From Neopestalotiopsis rosae (taxonomy: Eukaryota > Ascomycota > Sordariomycetes > Amphisphaeriales > Sporocadaceae), in contig JALGAS010000001.1 in assembly GCA_023078685.1 (NCBI GenBank), positions 682,001 to 746,000 on the forward strand: a DNA stretch of 64,000 nucleotides, written 5' to 3'. This document shows positions 33,209 through 44,562 of the stretch, in pieces. The notes below the pieces were generated by a model that saw only the letters and a program-made list of their open reading frames with translations, was not told the DNA's origin and did not search any database. The stretch's first letter is position 1. Each line of letters starts with the position of its first letter. The position numbers and the translations under genes are program-made.

Positions 33209-34793
33209 ATGTAAGAGATGAGCCGGGCGTTCCGATGGACTGCCGCATACACTCTGTTCAACAGCACCTTGTGGAGTCAAGACACGCGCCATACAAGCAT
33301 ATACACAATAGACTATAGATATAATAGTGCCTCTCGTAGTCTTAGTCACAGAAATATATGACATGATCTTAATCAAGAGCTAGAAATGACCATGTTTTGC
33401 GTGTGCAATATGCCCTCCTCGCTCCCCGTGTGTGAGATGGGGAACCCTTTGTGTGACACTGGAGGCTGTGTCCCGCCATAATCATCATCAGCCTTGGGTC
33501 ATGTTGCTACTTTTGTCAATAACGCCAACCCCATAATGGAGCTGACCAGAGATTGACCAAGAGGCTCTGCATAATGAAGAAGGATCGAAGCGACGGGTCT
33601 AAAAGCTGCATACCTTGCCCGTTACCGAACCTTGTCATGAGAATCAAGGATAATGGATACTGGAAAGTGATCGAACAAGGGCAAGGATCAAGATGCAGCC
33701 AAGCCATTGTACATCATCGCCGCGGGCAAAGACAATACTTTGCGACGCTCTCCAGGGAGAGAACCAAGCAATCTATAAATCATCAAGGCAGATGCGAGAT
33801 AAAAGGAAAACAACCTCGGGTTCTGGTCTGAGAAGTTATAACCCAAGCCTTTTTGTAGCGCTGAAATGTTCTGCTTTGAAAAAGTCAGTCGCGTGATCGC
33901 GCAAGACACCTTGCGCATACAAATATTTACTTCAAGCAAACATTTGGTGGCTCGCTTCCACCCAGCAGACAAGCTGAGCTCATCGGTTCATTTACATCTG
34001 GTTCCCATGTGAATCAGACTTCGAGAGATCGTTGCGACAATCAAATCATGCCTCTTGAAGGGTCTGATGGGGTTGTAAGCAGGACCGGAATCCACTTACC
34101 GATGAACATGGCCGGCTCCTACTTCCGCGCTGGACCTGCCGTGATGAGCGAGCCAAACACATGAGCGCAACAGCTCCATATATCTGCGAGACTCACCGGT
34201 CAGAACATGCCTTCGGCACCGTTGCGGATTCATGGCCGCGGGCGTTCCCATTGTCCCCAAAGCCCCCTTGCAATTACCATGGACATGGAGCAAAGAATGG
34301 GATCAGCGTTTGAACGATTTTGCTGGTGATCTGGTATCGTGAAATGATAAAAAATAACCCCGGTCAGGGAAGAAGAAGGTCTATCATTCTGCACAATCAC
34401 AGCAATGTTGGAGATCACTCGATGCTGCAAGGGATTTCTGTTATTGGCGGCTAGCCGATGACCTGCAGAAATATATGCCTGCCGCTTGATGGAGCAAACA
34501 ACAGTGGAGACTCATGACCGGCCGCTGTATGCAGATAATGATGTGCTGATCACCAGCATGAAATCTTCTTGTCGATTCAGATTGGAGAGGACTTCTCATG
34601 GATGCGTTGAAGTGATAGTCGCGCAGAGGGACTAAAATGGGAGACTGGCGGCATCCTCTATACTGTTCTTCTGGACACACACAGGTGGCAGGTGGGTTGT
34701 GTGCTGCATGCATCTTTATCTTCCCAAGTGGAATTTCAGGTGGATGTGAGATAGTATTCAACAAAGCATGACTTTCTCTGACCCACAGCAAGA
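33209..34793. other. intergenic, 1.6 kb
   Basis: No supported gene. Open frames are short and shared by both strands. The right part must hold the promoter of the FAD oxidase gene. Confidence 0.5.
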
Positions 34794-36649
34794 ATGTTCA
34801 CTATGCGTTTCTTGTTTCCAGTCGTAGCTCTTCTCCGGATCGTAGCTGCTTCAACTTTGACAGCTTCCCCTGGGTCATACAATATGGCGGATTCGTTATC
34901 ATTGAGTATTGAAGATAGCGTAAGTTCCTAGTTGTTCACATCCTGGCCGAATAAGCTGTATTGACTTGACCATACAAGTGTGTCGCCCTAGAGGCTGCTG
35001 GCGTGAAGGTGTACCGCCCTAACAGCACAGAATATGTCGCTCGAGAGGCCGAGTACTATTCGGCTTCAGCCCGTATGAGCCCTTCGTGCATTGTTCAACC
35101 AACGAGTACCGAACAAGTCTCACTGGTAGTAAAGAGTCTGAGGGAAGCGTCCATGATGAACTGGGCGGCCCGCTGTGGTGGTCACATGGCGTGGGGACCT
35201 GCGGCTGACATACACGATGGAGTGACAATCGATCTCGGTATATCGTCCTTACAATATGCTAGATTTATGATGATAAAATACTGATCCTGTTTCAAGGACT
35301 CATGAATAAAACGGAATATGATGCCGATACAAAGATAGCCAAGATCCAGGGCGGCTCGCTTTGGCAGGACGTATACTCGACTCTTGTAAGTCGAAAACTT
35401 CTGAGGAAACTCCTTTTTCTCTCTTTACCAAGAAGACTTAAATGATCTATAGGAAGAGTTTGGTGTCACTGCACCAGGTGGAAGAACTTCCACAGTCGGA
35501 GTGGGTGGCTTCACTTTGGGTGGTGGCAACAACTTCTTCAGCGGCAAGGTGGGATTTGCCTGCGACAACATTGTCAACCATGAGATTGTTCTGGCGAGCG
35601 GGTAAGTCGACTGGGGTCGAAAAGCCAGAACATGAATGGAATCGCTCACATACATGACCACAGTGAAGTCGTGCAGGCAAACAGCGAGCAAAACGCTGAT
35701 CTCTGGAAGGCCCTCAAGGGCGGCGCGTCCAACTTCGGCATCGTGACGCGCTTCGATATACAAGCTTTTGAACAGGGCAACATATACGGCGGGCTCGTCA
35801 TTCACCCCAATAGCGCCACAGAACAAGTTGTGACCGCATTTTCAAACTTTGTGGACAATATCGTCAACTATCAGCTGGGCTCATGTTTCTCCTTCTGGTC
35901 ATGGGTCGCGGGTTCCAACGATACGGTCATTATCTCTGCGCTGCATGATACCACCGGGACGGTCAATGCATCGGCATATGCAGAGTACGCGGCCATAGAG
36001 CCGACGGTGTCTTCAACCCTCCGAGAAGATACTCATCTGAGCTTTGCCAAAGAACTTGAGTTTGCCAAGGGTAACCAGTGAGTCGCGGCCACCCCAGTCA
36101 ACACCTTTAAGATCATGTATCTAATCATAGATACAAAGAAATGTCTGGTTTGCTATTACGGTCAAAAATGATCCGGAGATCTTGCGATTCATTGTCGGCC
36201 AGCACAATGCCTTCATAAACAACTGGCAAGAGGCGACAAGTGATGAGACTTTTAGTCTCTATACAGTGTTCCAGCCACTTCCCAAGATTCTGTTTGATCA
36301 CGGCGTGGAGAGAGGGGGTAATGTGCTCGGAATGGACCGCGAGCAAGGAAATAGCGTCCTCTTTCAGGTCTTCATGGTATTCACGGGAGCAGAGCTCGAG
36401 GATAAGGCACGAGAGCACCTTGTTTCGTACCGCGAAACTGTCAGGCAGCGCAGCCTCGAGACGGGGACTGATGTCGACTTTGCCTATATCAACTATGCAG
36501 ACAAGACGCAGGATCCAATCACTACTTATGGCAAAGAGAATGTTGCATTTCTGCAAGAGGTGTCGGCCAAGTACGATCCAGAGCAAGTCCTGCAGACAAG
36601 AGTTCCAGGTGGCTTCAAGCTGCCGAAGGCTGATACGACCACTACATAG
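34794..36649 (+). CDS. secreted FAD-linked oxidase (berberine bridge enzyme-like)
   Basis: Six exons: 34794-34919, 34979-35237, 35297-35385, 35453-35601, 35664-36077 and 36139-36649, giving 515 residues. A signal peptide is visible (MFTMRFLFPVVALLRIVAAS); the in-frame ATG at 34803 is an alternative start. The FAD-binding PCMH domain spans about residues 75-250. Its RCGGHMAWGP contains the His that usually carries covalent FAD, and TSTVGVGGFTLGGGNNFFSG follows the family pattern. WKALKGGASNFGIVTRFD is the next conserved block. The C-terminal BBE domain has AYINYADKTQD and YDPEQVLQ. Members oxidise alcohols, sugars or secondary metabolites; the substrate here is not deducible. Three of its five introns end in AAG. 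The stop lies 103 bases from the stop of the convergent STAND-like gene. Confidence 0.9.
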
Positions 36650-36752
36650 TTGTCGTGCAGCCAATATAAATTTGTCGACCAGTTGATGTTTGTACGACCA
36701 ATACATGAGTTTTTGATGATTTAAACAGTCTCTGATGAATATACTTGATAAA

Positions 36753-39152
36753 TCAATCTCCGCTACTTCTTACAGAAGATCCTGACCGCGACGAATTCGC
36801 TTTCTCCACTGACCCCTGAAGTTCTTCCTTGATCCAGGTAACATTGAATTCGGTGTGGTAGCCCTCCACGTCATCAGGGACCTCTAACACACAGACTCTG
36901 TCCTTTGTTGTAGCAAGGTCTTTCTTCTCAGCACGGCGTTGAGTCTTCCTCACCCAGGCTATGAGAGGGTCGATTATGCGCAACGACAAGGCGTCTGTCA
37001 CAAATAATTTGATTTGCCTCTCTTCGCTTTTTACCAAATCCAGTAGACTTTCCACCTCTTCGTTGCCCTCAGAGTTTTGGAGTTTCCACAGTGCGTCAAC
37101 AATGATGAATAGTCCTGACCCGAGAGGAAGCATGTCGACCAGTTTTTCAAATGTGCGGCGAAGTTGTCGAGTCTTTCGATCGCCTTTCTTGAGATGGCGG
37201 ATGATTCTTTCCAGGAAGTCGAGTTCCGCATCGTCACCTTGATTCTGCACATGATCCAGCAGCTGCGTGATAAGCGAGATGTAGAGGCCAGCTACTCCTT
37301 TCAGCATGCGGTTGCCTGGTGCAGCCGTGCGGGTTGCTGAGAAATGATAGAGCACAGGAAACTGATTGATCTTCTGGATAACACCGACGAGCAGGGCAGA
37401 ACTGTAAGACAATGCCGTGTACTCTTCCGCGCTTCCCGAGTCGCTTTGTATCAACAAAAGAGAAGACTCTCCAGCCTTAAGCCAGGCCGTCAATTCGGGT
37501 GAGGTGAGAATATAGCCGACATGGTCATGCTCTGCACGTATATGCTGTGCCGTTTCATGCTCCTTGGCAGCAATCTCCCCTATTGACTGTTGTAGATCAT
37601 TGTCTGCAGTTATTTTTGCATTTCCTGAGGCTGTGTTCCACGAGTTGACTAGAGCCTTTGCTTTCTCACCACGAGGTTTCGGTCCGAGCTCTTTGTCATC
37701 GGCCTCAAAAGAGGAGCCTGGAGTCAGCTCTCGTATCAGACGTCTCTGAGCCTGATATTGATCCACTGGAATGGCACAGTTAGACGAAAGTCCTGACCAC
37801 ACGGGGAATTCTTGTGAGTCTTACAAGTGCCGGTTTTGGGGTCGAATGATGGACTTGATGTCAGAAAATAGTAGAAGTGTTGATGCACCTGGGCACCGTG
37901 CCTCTGGTGTTCCATTTGACTTTGCTTGATCTGGTCTCGTAGATCTTCATTACTGGTTAATATTTTTTGACTATCCGCGGCTTGATCTGCTCTCAATTGC
38001 AGCGCATGATGTTCTTGCTGATCTGCAAAAGTTGTGAAATCTGGGTGATGATTAGCGATCAAGAGGTCACTAACGCGCGGACTATTCGGTTGAAATACCT
38101 TGCGTCAATTGACTTATATCTCGCCCGGTTTTCTTTGTCTCTGTTTCGATGCGTGTAGTGGTCGATAATATACTCTGCGCCACCATGTGTACTTGTCCCA
38201 AGCGCTGGGAATCGCAGAATCCGGCTTCATCCTTGAATTCGTTGACTGCTTCCTCGAGAGATTTCATGGCTTCATCAATTGTGTGACCATATCTGCCGCC
38301 GCGAAAAGGTGCTTTGAATATTTTCTCTACAGAAATTAGCTATGAATGCAGCCCTCCAACACTCGAGATCTCAGGTCGCTTACTCGCTGCGCTTCCTGAC
38401 AGCTCTCTTACAATAAGCTCCAGCAGGACGAAGACAGCTACTAAGACACCATCACCATAGCTTTTCAGTTTAGGTGATTGGTAATGGACCTCAAGGCGCT
38501 CATGTAATCTTTCAAGGGTCGTAGGGATCTTGTCGAGAGCCATATACATATCGGTGCGTAACGTTTCCAGGCGTTCCAAGGTCTAAGAGAACATTCGAGT
38601 TAGTACCAGCAAGACCACTCGGCTATATTTGAAGCATACGCCAAGAATAACCGTAAAGCCCCCACATATCACGGAGCCATAAACATCGTCCGGTACAAAG
38701 GTGAGAAGCCTTTTGAATGTAGTCGCATTTGCTCCCGTGGCATGAAAAAACTTTTTGAGTCGGCCCATACAACTATGCACCTGGTCTGCATCGCTGTGCT
38801 TTTGCTGCACGACCTTTGCAATCCTGAGCACATCGTCCAGGGTGTATGAGCTTGCATCTTTGATTTCAATCTCGTATTTCTTATCGACTTTTCGATCAAT
38901 GAGATTCTTCTGAAATAACGCCAGTGTCTCCTTGAATTTTTCTACTCGCTTCTGTGACTTGGCAAAGTAGTCCTGTTGTTTAATCTCATCGCGCGGCAAG
39001 AAGCAATCCAGCTCTGGCACAAATTCTGGTGATGTCTCGGCCAGCTCAGCTCCGATTGCTTCATCGCTTCGAAGCTCAAGAAACTCGGCTGCGCTGTTTG
39101 TCAGGGTTCGGGATCGAGTGAGTCCCATCGGCGGGACTTCGCTTGTCGCCAT
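36753..39152 (-). CDS. fungal STAND-like protein without a classical P-loop
   Basis: Five exons: 39152-38640, 38582-38384, 38326-38099, 38040-37825 and 37765-36753, giving 722 residues. Residues about 60-240 resemble the N-terminal helical domain of fungal STAND/NLR proteins (DUF7708-like), with DDVYGSVICGGFTVILG as the hallmark and many coiled helices after it. From about 480 the sequence looks like an NTPase core: SPELTAWLKAGESSLLLIQS, then LSYSSALLVGVIQKI, FHFSATRT-like strand (read here as YHFSATRT), GLYISLITQLLDHV, and a Walker-B-like LFIIVDALWKLQN. The Walker A lysine signature GxxxxGK[ST] is absent; the corresponding site reads QSDSGSAEEYTALS. No WD, ankyrin or TPR repeats follow. Such proteins are linked to non-self recognition in fungi, but here that is inference. 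Confidence 0.72.
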
Positions 39153-39832
39153 GGGCTAATATTCCAATATCTCATTCAGGCAGACTGGAGAGGACTTCTG
39201 ACCGAGGAGGAGACCAACATCACCTCTCTTGGAGAGGAGCAGGGCTTATCAAACGCTGGTGGTGAGGGGTGGTCATCACACAGCCTTATGATGTCTTCCC
39301 TGGAGAGTGTCGCAGCAAGAGGGAGGGGGGTGGTGTTTATTGGCCTGACCGGTGTAACCAACTGCAGAAAGCGGTCAAATTGCAAAAGTCCTCCGCAGAG
39401 TACATAAGCGTGATATGATGTATGTACACCACCCTTTTCCTGCTCTTACTCGGTCAATATTGCTGCAGTCATCGCACCGGTGAGGGTGTGCCTCAAGGCT
39501 TGCATTTTCTTAGCGTTACATTGAATCATGTTTCCTCGAATTTGGTGAAAGCTTTTGGATGCTCAAGCAAGGATTGTTGGAGTTCATCCATTTCTGACTT
39601 GCTGATGGCGCGGGGATGTCCTGCGGCTGAACTGTCCGTCCCCCAAAATCGTGATCTGCTTATCTTTGGCGTTTGACCATCGCGCATTCTCGAAAATGCC
39701 GATAGCCTAAGTATCAGATAGCTAGCAGTTCTTCGGAAATTATTCACCAAGCCTTGAATGCTTGCCTAACTGCAATCTGAAGAGACAGCTTCACCACATC
39801 GAGTGCCTCGGAACCGTCCAGAAGCTTTCAAA
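39153..39832. promoter_or_regulatory. divergent promoter between STAND-like and AAA genes
   Basis: The 680 bases separate the two start codons, which point apart. The region contains no convincing gene; an 84-codon plus-strand frame at 39422 has no recognised domain. Shared regulation of the flanking genes is possible. Confidence 0.5.
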
Positions 39833-42800
39833 ATGGCTAGCAAACACAAAACTTCGGGTGGGGCGCTTGGTGGTTACACCCTTGGGAAGAAACCGAAAAA
39901 GAAGAGCACCAGGAAAATGAGAAGCGGCGAAAGGGACATCGACACTATTTCCGCAGGAAGTTATTTGTCGGACGAACCCGCTCGTGGGGTGCGATATGCA
40001 GAATGCCTCACTGATCGGTACGCCAGGCATGATGTCGCAAAGCTTAGACAGATAAATGACGCAAGAGGTCTCACAGCCGAAGCCGCACAACGAAAGCAAC
40101 GCGCTCGTAGTATCTCGACAGTCTCTAGTATCAGTTTATCTGGATCGGAAATTGAAGCATTGGAGAGACTGGAGGACAATAAGACGACTTCCACCGCGCT
40201 CAAGAAATTGTGGCAGAACATGAAATATCTGAAAGAGAAGATACAAAAGCTTGAGGACGTTATCTCAGATATGGAAGACGACGATTCGCGGCAAACATCA
40301 AAGAAAGTCAAGAAAACCAAATCAAATTTCGAATTCCCCAAAGGAAAAGGACCGGGAAAAAAGTACAACGAAGAGGACAAAAACGAGGACATTGCAGCCA
40401 ATACTCCTACCAATGATCACCCAGATCCTATGAACAACAGACCCGATGCAGAAATCAACGATCCAGTTGATAACAAGAGCGAGGAGACAGACGAAGTTCG
40501 AGACACGCCACCCGAGAAACAAATCGAGAACATGAACGATGCATTCCCATCGAATGCGGACAATATATCTTCCATCGTTGAGGATATTGAGAAGGCAAGC
40601 GATGGTGACGATGAGGACTCGGGAATTGAAGAGGAGGAGGAGGAGGACAACGTTGAATATGACGAGGAGGTTCCTGCACCGATAGAGTTTGAACTGAAGT
40701 ACCAATTCTTCCACCAGAAGGATCTCGATGAGCTCGATCTATTCTACGACGAAAGAATCGAGCCTTTTATCCGAGTGCGCTGGGACCATACCAACCGTGG
40801 CGCGTCTGCTGATGATACTGAAGCAATCGGACAGAAAGACAAAGCAGTCCCTAGTGAGATTGATATACTCCAGATCTGTCTCGAGTCTTTTGCTTTCAAA
40901 GATCTCATCAGTCGGTTTGGTGGTACCAGCTTGCTGCGTCCGCGTCCGCGTGTAGTATCGGGACTGGGGGTTTCCCCGAGCCAGCAGGAGACTTATCGAG
41001 CAAGGATGGACAACACTGTATCATTCTATAAGCCTTTCCGATGGTTGATTCAGAACAGGGATCTTCTGGAACACGAAATGAAGAAATATGAGGACGATAT
41101 GTAAGTGTTTGGCATTCCCAACCTATCATATACTGGGGAAACCTTCTCACGAGATGCATCACTAAATATTCATGATCGAATTCAGGAACATTAACTCAAT
41201 GGAGCCCCTACTCGCCTCTCAGAAGAACAAAGATATTGTATCGAACAGCGAGATCGACGGTGACGAAAGAGACTTGAGGAGCAATCTTGGTGCTCAGATC
41301 AGGCTTTTGCTAGACTTTATGGATAAGTACTTGGCAGAACCTCTTGTAAAGCACAAGAATTCTCGGGCTGGAAACTTCAAAACCATTGCATTTGAAGACT
41401 TGTGGATGCTATACCAGCCTGGAGACATCATTTATTGTCCGCAGAGAATGGCTCTGGCTACTGCAGATCCACCACAGCAGTCGCCACCAATCGACGCGAG
41501 TGGTGGCCCTTTTGCCCCGTACCAGGTACCGACCACCAGGTACAGACAAGGCTTTGGACGAGAAACTCCACAAGCCTACAAGATCGTCTCAGTCGTTGGC
41601 GGCAGACAGTACGCGACACCAAATGATCCCGGTGGGAGAATGGCAAGCACATATGCGCCACTGAAGCTCATATGCTACTACCTCGACTTCGCAGGATTCA
41701 TGTTTGATGTCGTGACAGATACATTCACATTCCACCCTTTTGATATTGAACTCGGCATTACTGATCTCGAAGCATATCCTCTGGTTTATGCATCGTCTGC
41801 TGACATTCAAGGCGAATCAGGGATGCGTGAGTTTCTTGCCGCCCGAGGAAGGTCATTTGTCAAGGTCTCAGAAGCATCCCACAAGCTGTATAATGGTCCA
41901 TCGTGGAATAACAGTCAATTTCAGAAAGAAGAAGTATGTTCGGCATCTAGACAGATAAGCGAGTACACCATTTCTGAGAATTTGGACCGCTGATATTGAA
42001 CCAGATCGATACGCCGGTGATTGTCGATTTTGCTTTGGCGTACCAAAACTGTCCACACTGGTATCCTGCATTTTGTGCACCCGTTATAGACTACTATAAC
42101 CCTCCGGATAGGCATACGCCAGCCGAATCGCTCGAAATAACATTTGCTTCCAGGTCAAATCGGACTGTCGATTGGGTGGGTCTGAATCATTATAACTGCG
42201 TTTTTTCTTCTTCTTTTTTTTTTTTTTTTTTGTGTAATTCATCTTTAACGAATCTTTTTCCCAGTACTGGAGCTATCAGAACCACCTTGTCAACAAAGCA
42301 CGCAGCACCATTAATGACACGGTACAAAGCTATCCGGCGGTCGGCACGAGTACCTCAGATTCTTCAATTCTAGAACTCATTGCCGCCATGGAAGCGAACG
42401 GAGATATCCTGCTGCTACCTGGAACAGCGTATGCGTTTGCGCTGAGACTTCGAAGATGGGGTAACTTCCACACTACCTTTATTGATCGTGTTACTAACTC
42501 TTTCTAAGTTGGACTCGATTTGACTTTGCTGCAAGACACTCAGTACGAAGATGGCTGGAACGACTTGATTCTTCCCGCCGGCCACAAGGAAATGGTCAGA
42601 GCTGTGGTTGAAAATCACGCGGCTGGCTCACGCGCGACGGGCGGCATGAAGAAGAATTCTGCGGAGGTGGACATTGTCCGCGGTAAAGGTAGACTTCTGC
42701 CACAAAATACTTGTCATGTTCTAGATACTGATGTGCTCAATCAATTAGGCAAGGGGTGCATCATTCTGCTCCATGGTGAGCCAGGAGTGGGCAAGACATC

Positions 42801-43990
42801 AACAGCGGGTAAGAACTGTCGCTCACTACTGCTATTCGAAGTATCTGATGAATAATCTAGAGTGTGTGGCGGCGTACTCCAAGAGGCCGTTGTTTCCCAT
42901 CACCTGCGGCGACATTGGATATGAAGCTGACGAGGTAGAGCGCAACCTTCAAAAGCATTTCACCTTGGCGCATAAGTGGGGATGTGTCATGCTGCTGGAC
43001 GAGGCCGACGTATTCCTCGCGAAGAGAAGTGTAAGTTTTGCGTTTCAGCTTCTTCTAGACAAACTTCAGCTAATCATGGACAGCGAGATGATATCAAGAG
43101 AAATGGGCTGGTTTCGGGTAAGGCAAGGACACGCTGCATCTTGTGGCATTTCTAACTTTGTATTCGCAGTATTCCTCCGAATCCTAGAATACTATCCTGG
43201 TATTCTATTCCTGACCACCAACCGAGTCGGGTCTTTTGATGACGCATTTCGATCACGCTTGCATATGACGCTCTACTATCCAAAGCTGAACCTCGACCAG
43301 ACTCTCCAAATCTACGAGATGAATATTCGCCGAGTCCGTGAGCTGAATTCCAAGCGGGAAGAGGCAGGCCAGCGGATTATACAGGTCCAAGACAAAAAGA
43401 TACTCAAGTTCGCCAAGCGGTTTTTTGAACCCTGTAAGTTATGAAGAAGATTTGAACTCTGTCTGAATACCATTCATTAACAGTAAATGAACACAGTGTC
43501 ATGGAATGGCCGGCAGATTCGTAACGCGTTCCAGACAGCCATCGCCTTGGCCGAGTTCGATGTCAAGGAAGACCAGGAAGGCGAGCGTCAGGCTGTCATG
43601 GGTAAGAAGCAGTTCAAGATCATCGCCGACGCATCGGTTCAATTTGACGACTATCTCTTCAACGTACACGGCCAAGCAACTGAAGCGGACAAGGCACGAA
43701 AAGAACAAGTCCGCTGGGATCACGAGATCGAGGAGCGCCCGGGCAGAAAGGCTAACCTCGTTGACTCGAGCTCCGAGTCCTCGTCAGACTCGAGCTCCAG
43801 CTCGTCCGACAGCAGCTCCGACTCATCAGACTCATCGTCAGATGCGGCCGACTCCAGCGGCGGCGGCAACGAAAAGCGTCGGAGAAAGAAGAACAAAAAG
43901 AAGGGCAAAAGCAAGGACAAGGACAAGAAGTCAAAGAAGTCGGAGAGTAAGAACAAAAAGTCCAGATCGAAAAAGGACAAGCATAGTTGA
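39833..43990 (+). CDS. large AAA+ ATPase with DUF7025-like N-terminus
   Basis: Ten exons: 39833-41100, 41186-41933, 42005-42175, 42265-42460, 42509-42688, 42749-42808, 42861-43030, 43084-43117, 43170-43433 and 43497-43990, giving 1194 residues. The first third is charged and disordered, with a coiled coil (LKKLWQNMKYLKEKIQKLED) and poly-Glu. About 320-700 resembles the DUF7025 region that precedes fungal AAA domains (FEDLWMLYQPGDIIYC, APLKLICYYLDF). The AAA core has Walker A GEPGVGKT at 864-871, Walker B CVMLLDEADVF near 916-926, sensor TTNR near 958-961 and arginine-finger-like FDDAFRSR near 965-972. The lid is VSWNGRQIRNAFQTA-like (read LSWNGRQIRNAFQTA). The C-terminus is a Ser/Asp run followed by a Lys-rich tail. 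The client is unknown. The exon 5 donor could instead be GTAAAG, which removes two residues. Confidence 0.87.
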
Positions 43991-44562
43991 TGTTAGGTGG
44001 ACACACATCACAGTTTCGTAGTTTCAATTTGAAGTATTGGTCGCTATCTCTCATTCACAATGCGCTCAAGAGACGAGGAAGACCCACAGCACGTCTTTCC
44101 GGATTGCAGTGTATGTTGACCCATGGAGAGTGTCATTGGGAACATCAGTCAATTCTCTCTTCTGCTGACGAGTCCTGGCTACTCCCGATATGTACAGGTT
44201 CTGATTCCTTCATGACTCCAGAAGTAAATGCTGGCATGGTAGCCTATGCTCCAGCGATCAAGATCACAAGCCAGACTCCTAATGTAGACCTGATGTCCCC
44301 CGCGCCTCTTAGATCAAAGAAGGAAAATGATTGCCCGGGTCCCTTTATGGTGACCTCTTCAATGGTATCTATCAGCCAAAAGAAACCCAGACACTTTGGC
44401 GTTTGTTCGCTCTTGTTTTCGGCCCCCTGTTTATCCGTGATTGCGAATTGCCACGGCACGTGAGTAGTGGCGTGCAATTTTGGCACCGCGCCGATGCCGA
44501 TGCCGTATAGTCGAATTGAAGTGAAAATGATTCCTCAAACCATTCTATTCCGACACGAGGAT
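43991..44562. other. intergenic between convergent genes
   Basis: About 570 bases between the stop codons of the AAA gene and the kinase. The short open frames have no domain. It probably contains the two 3' UTRs. Confidence 0.55.
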
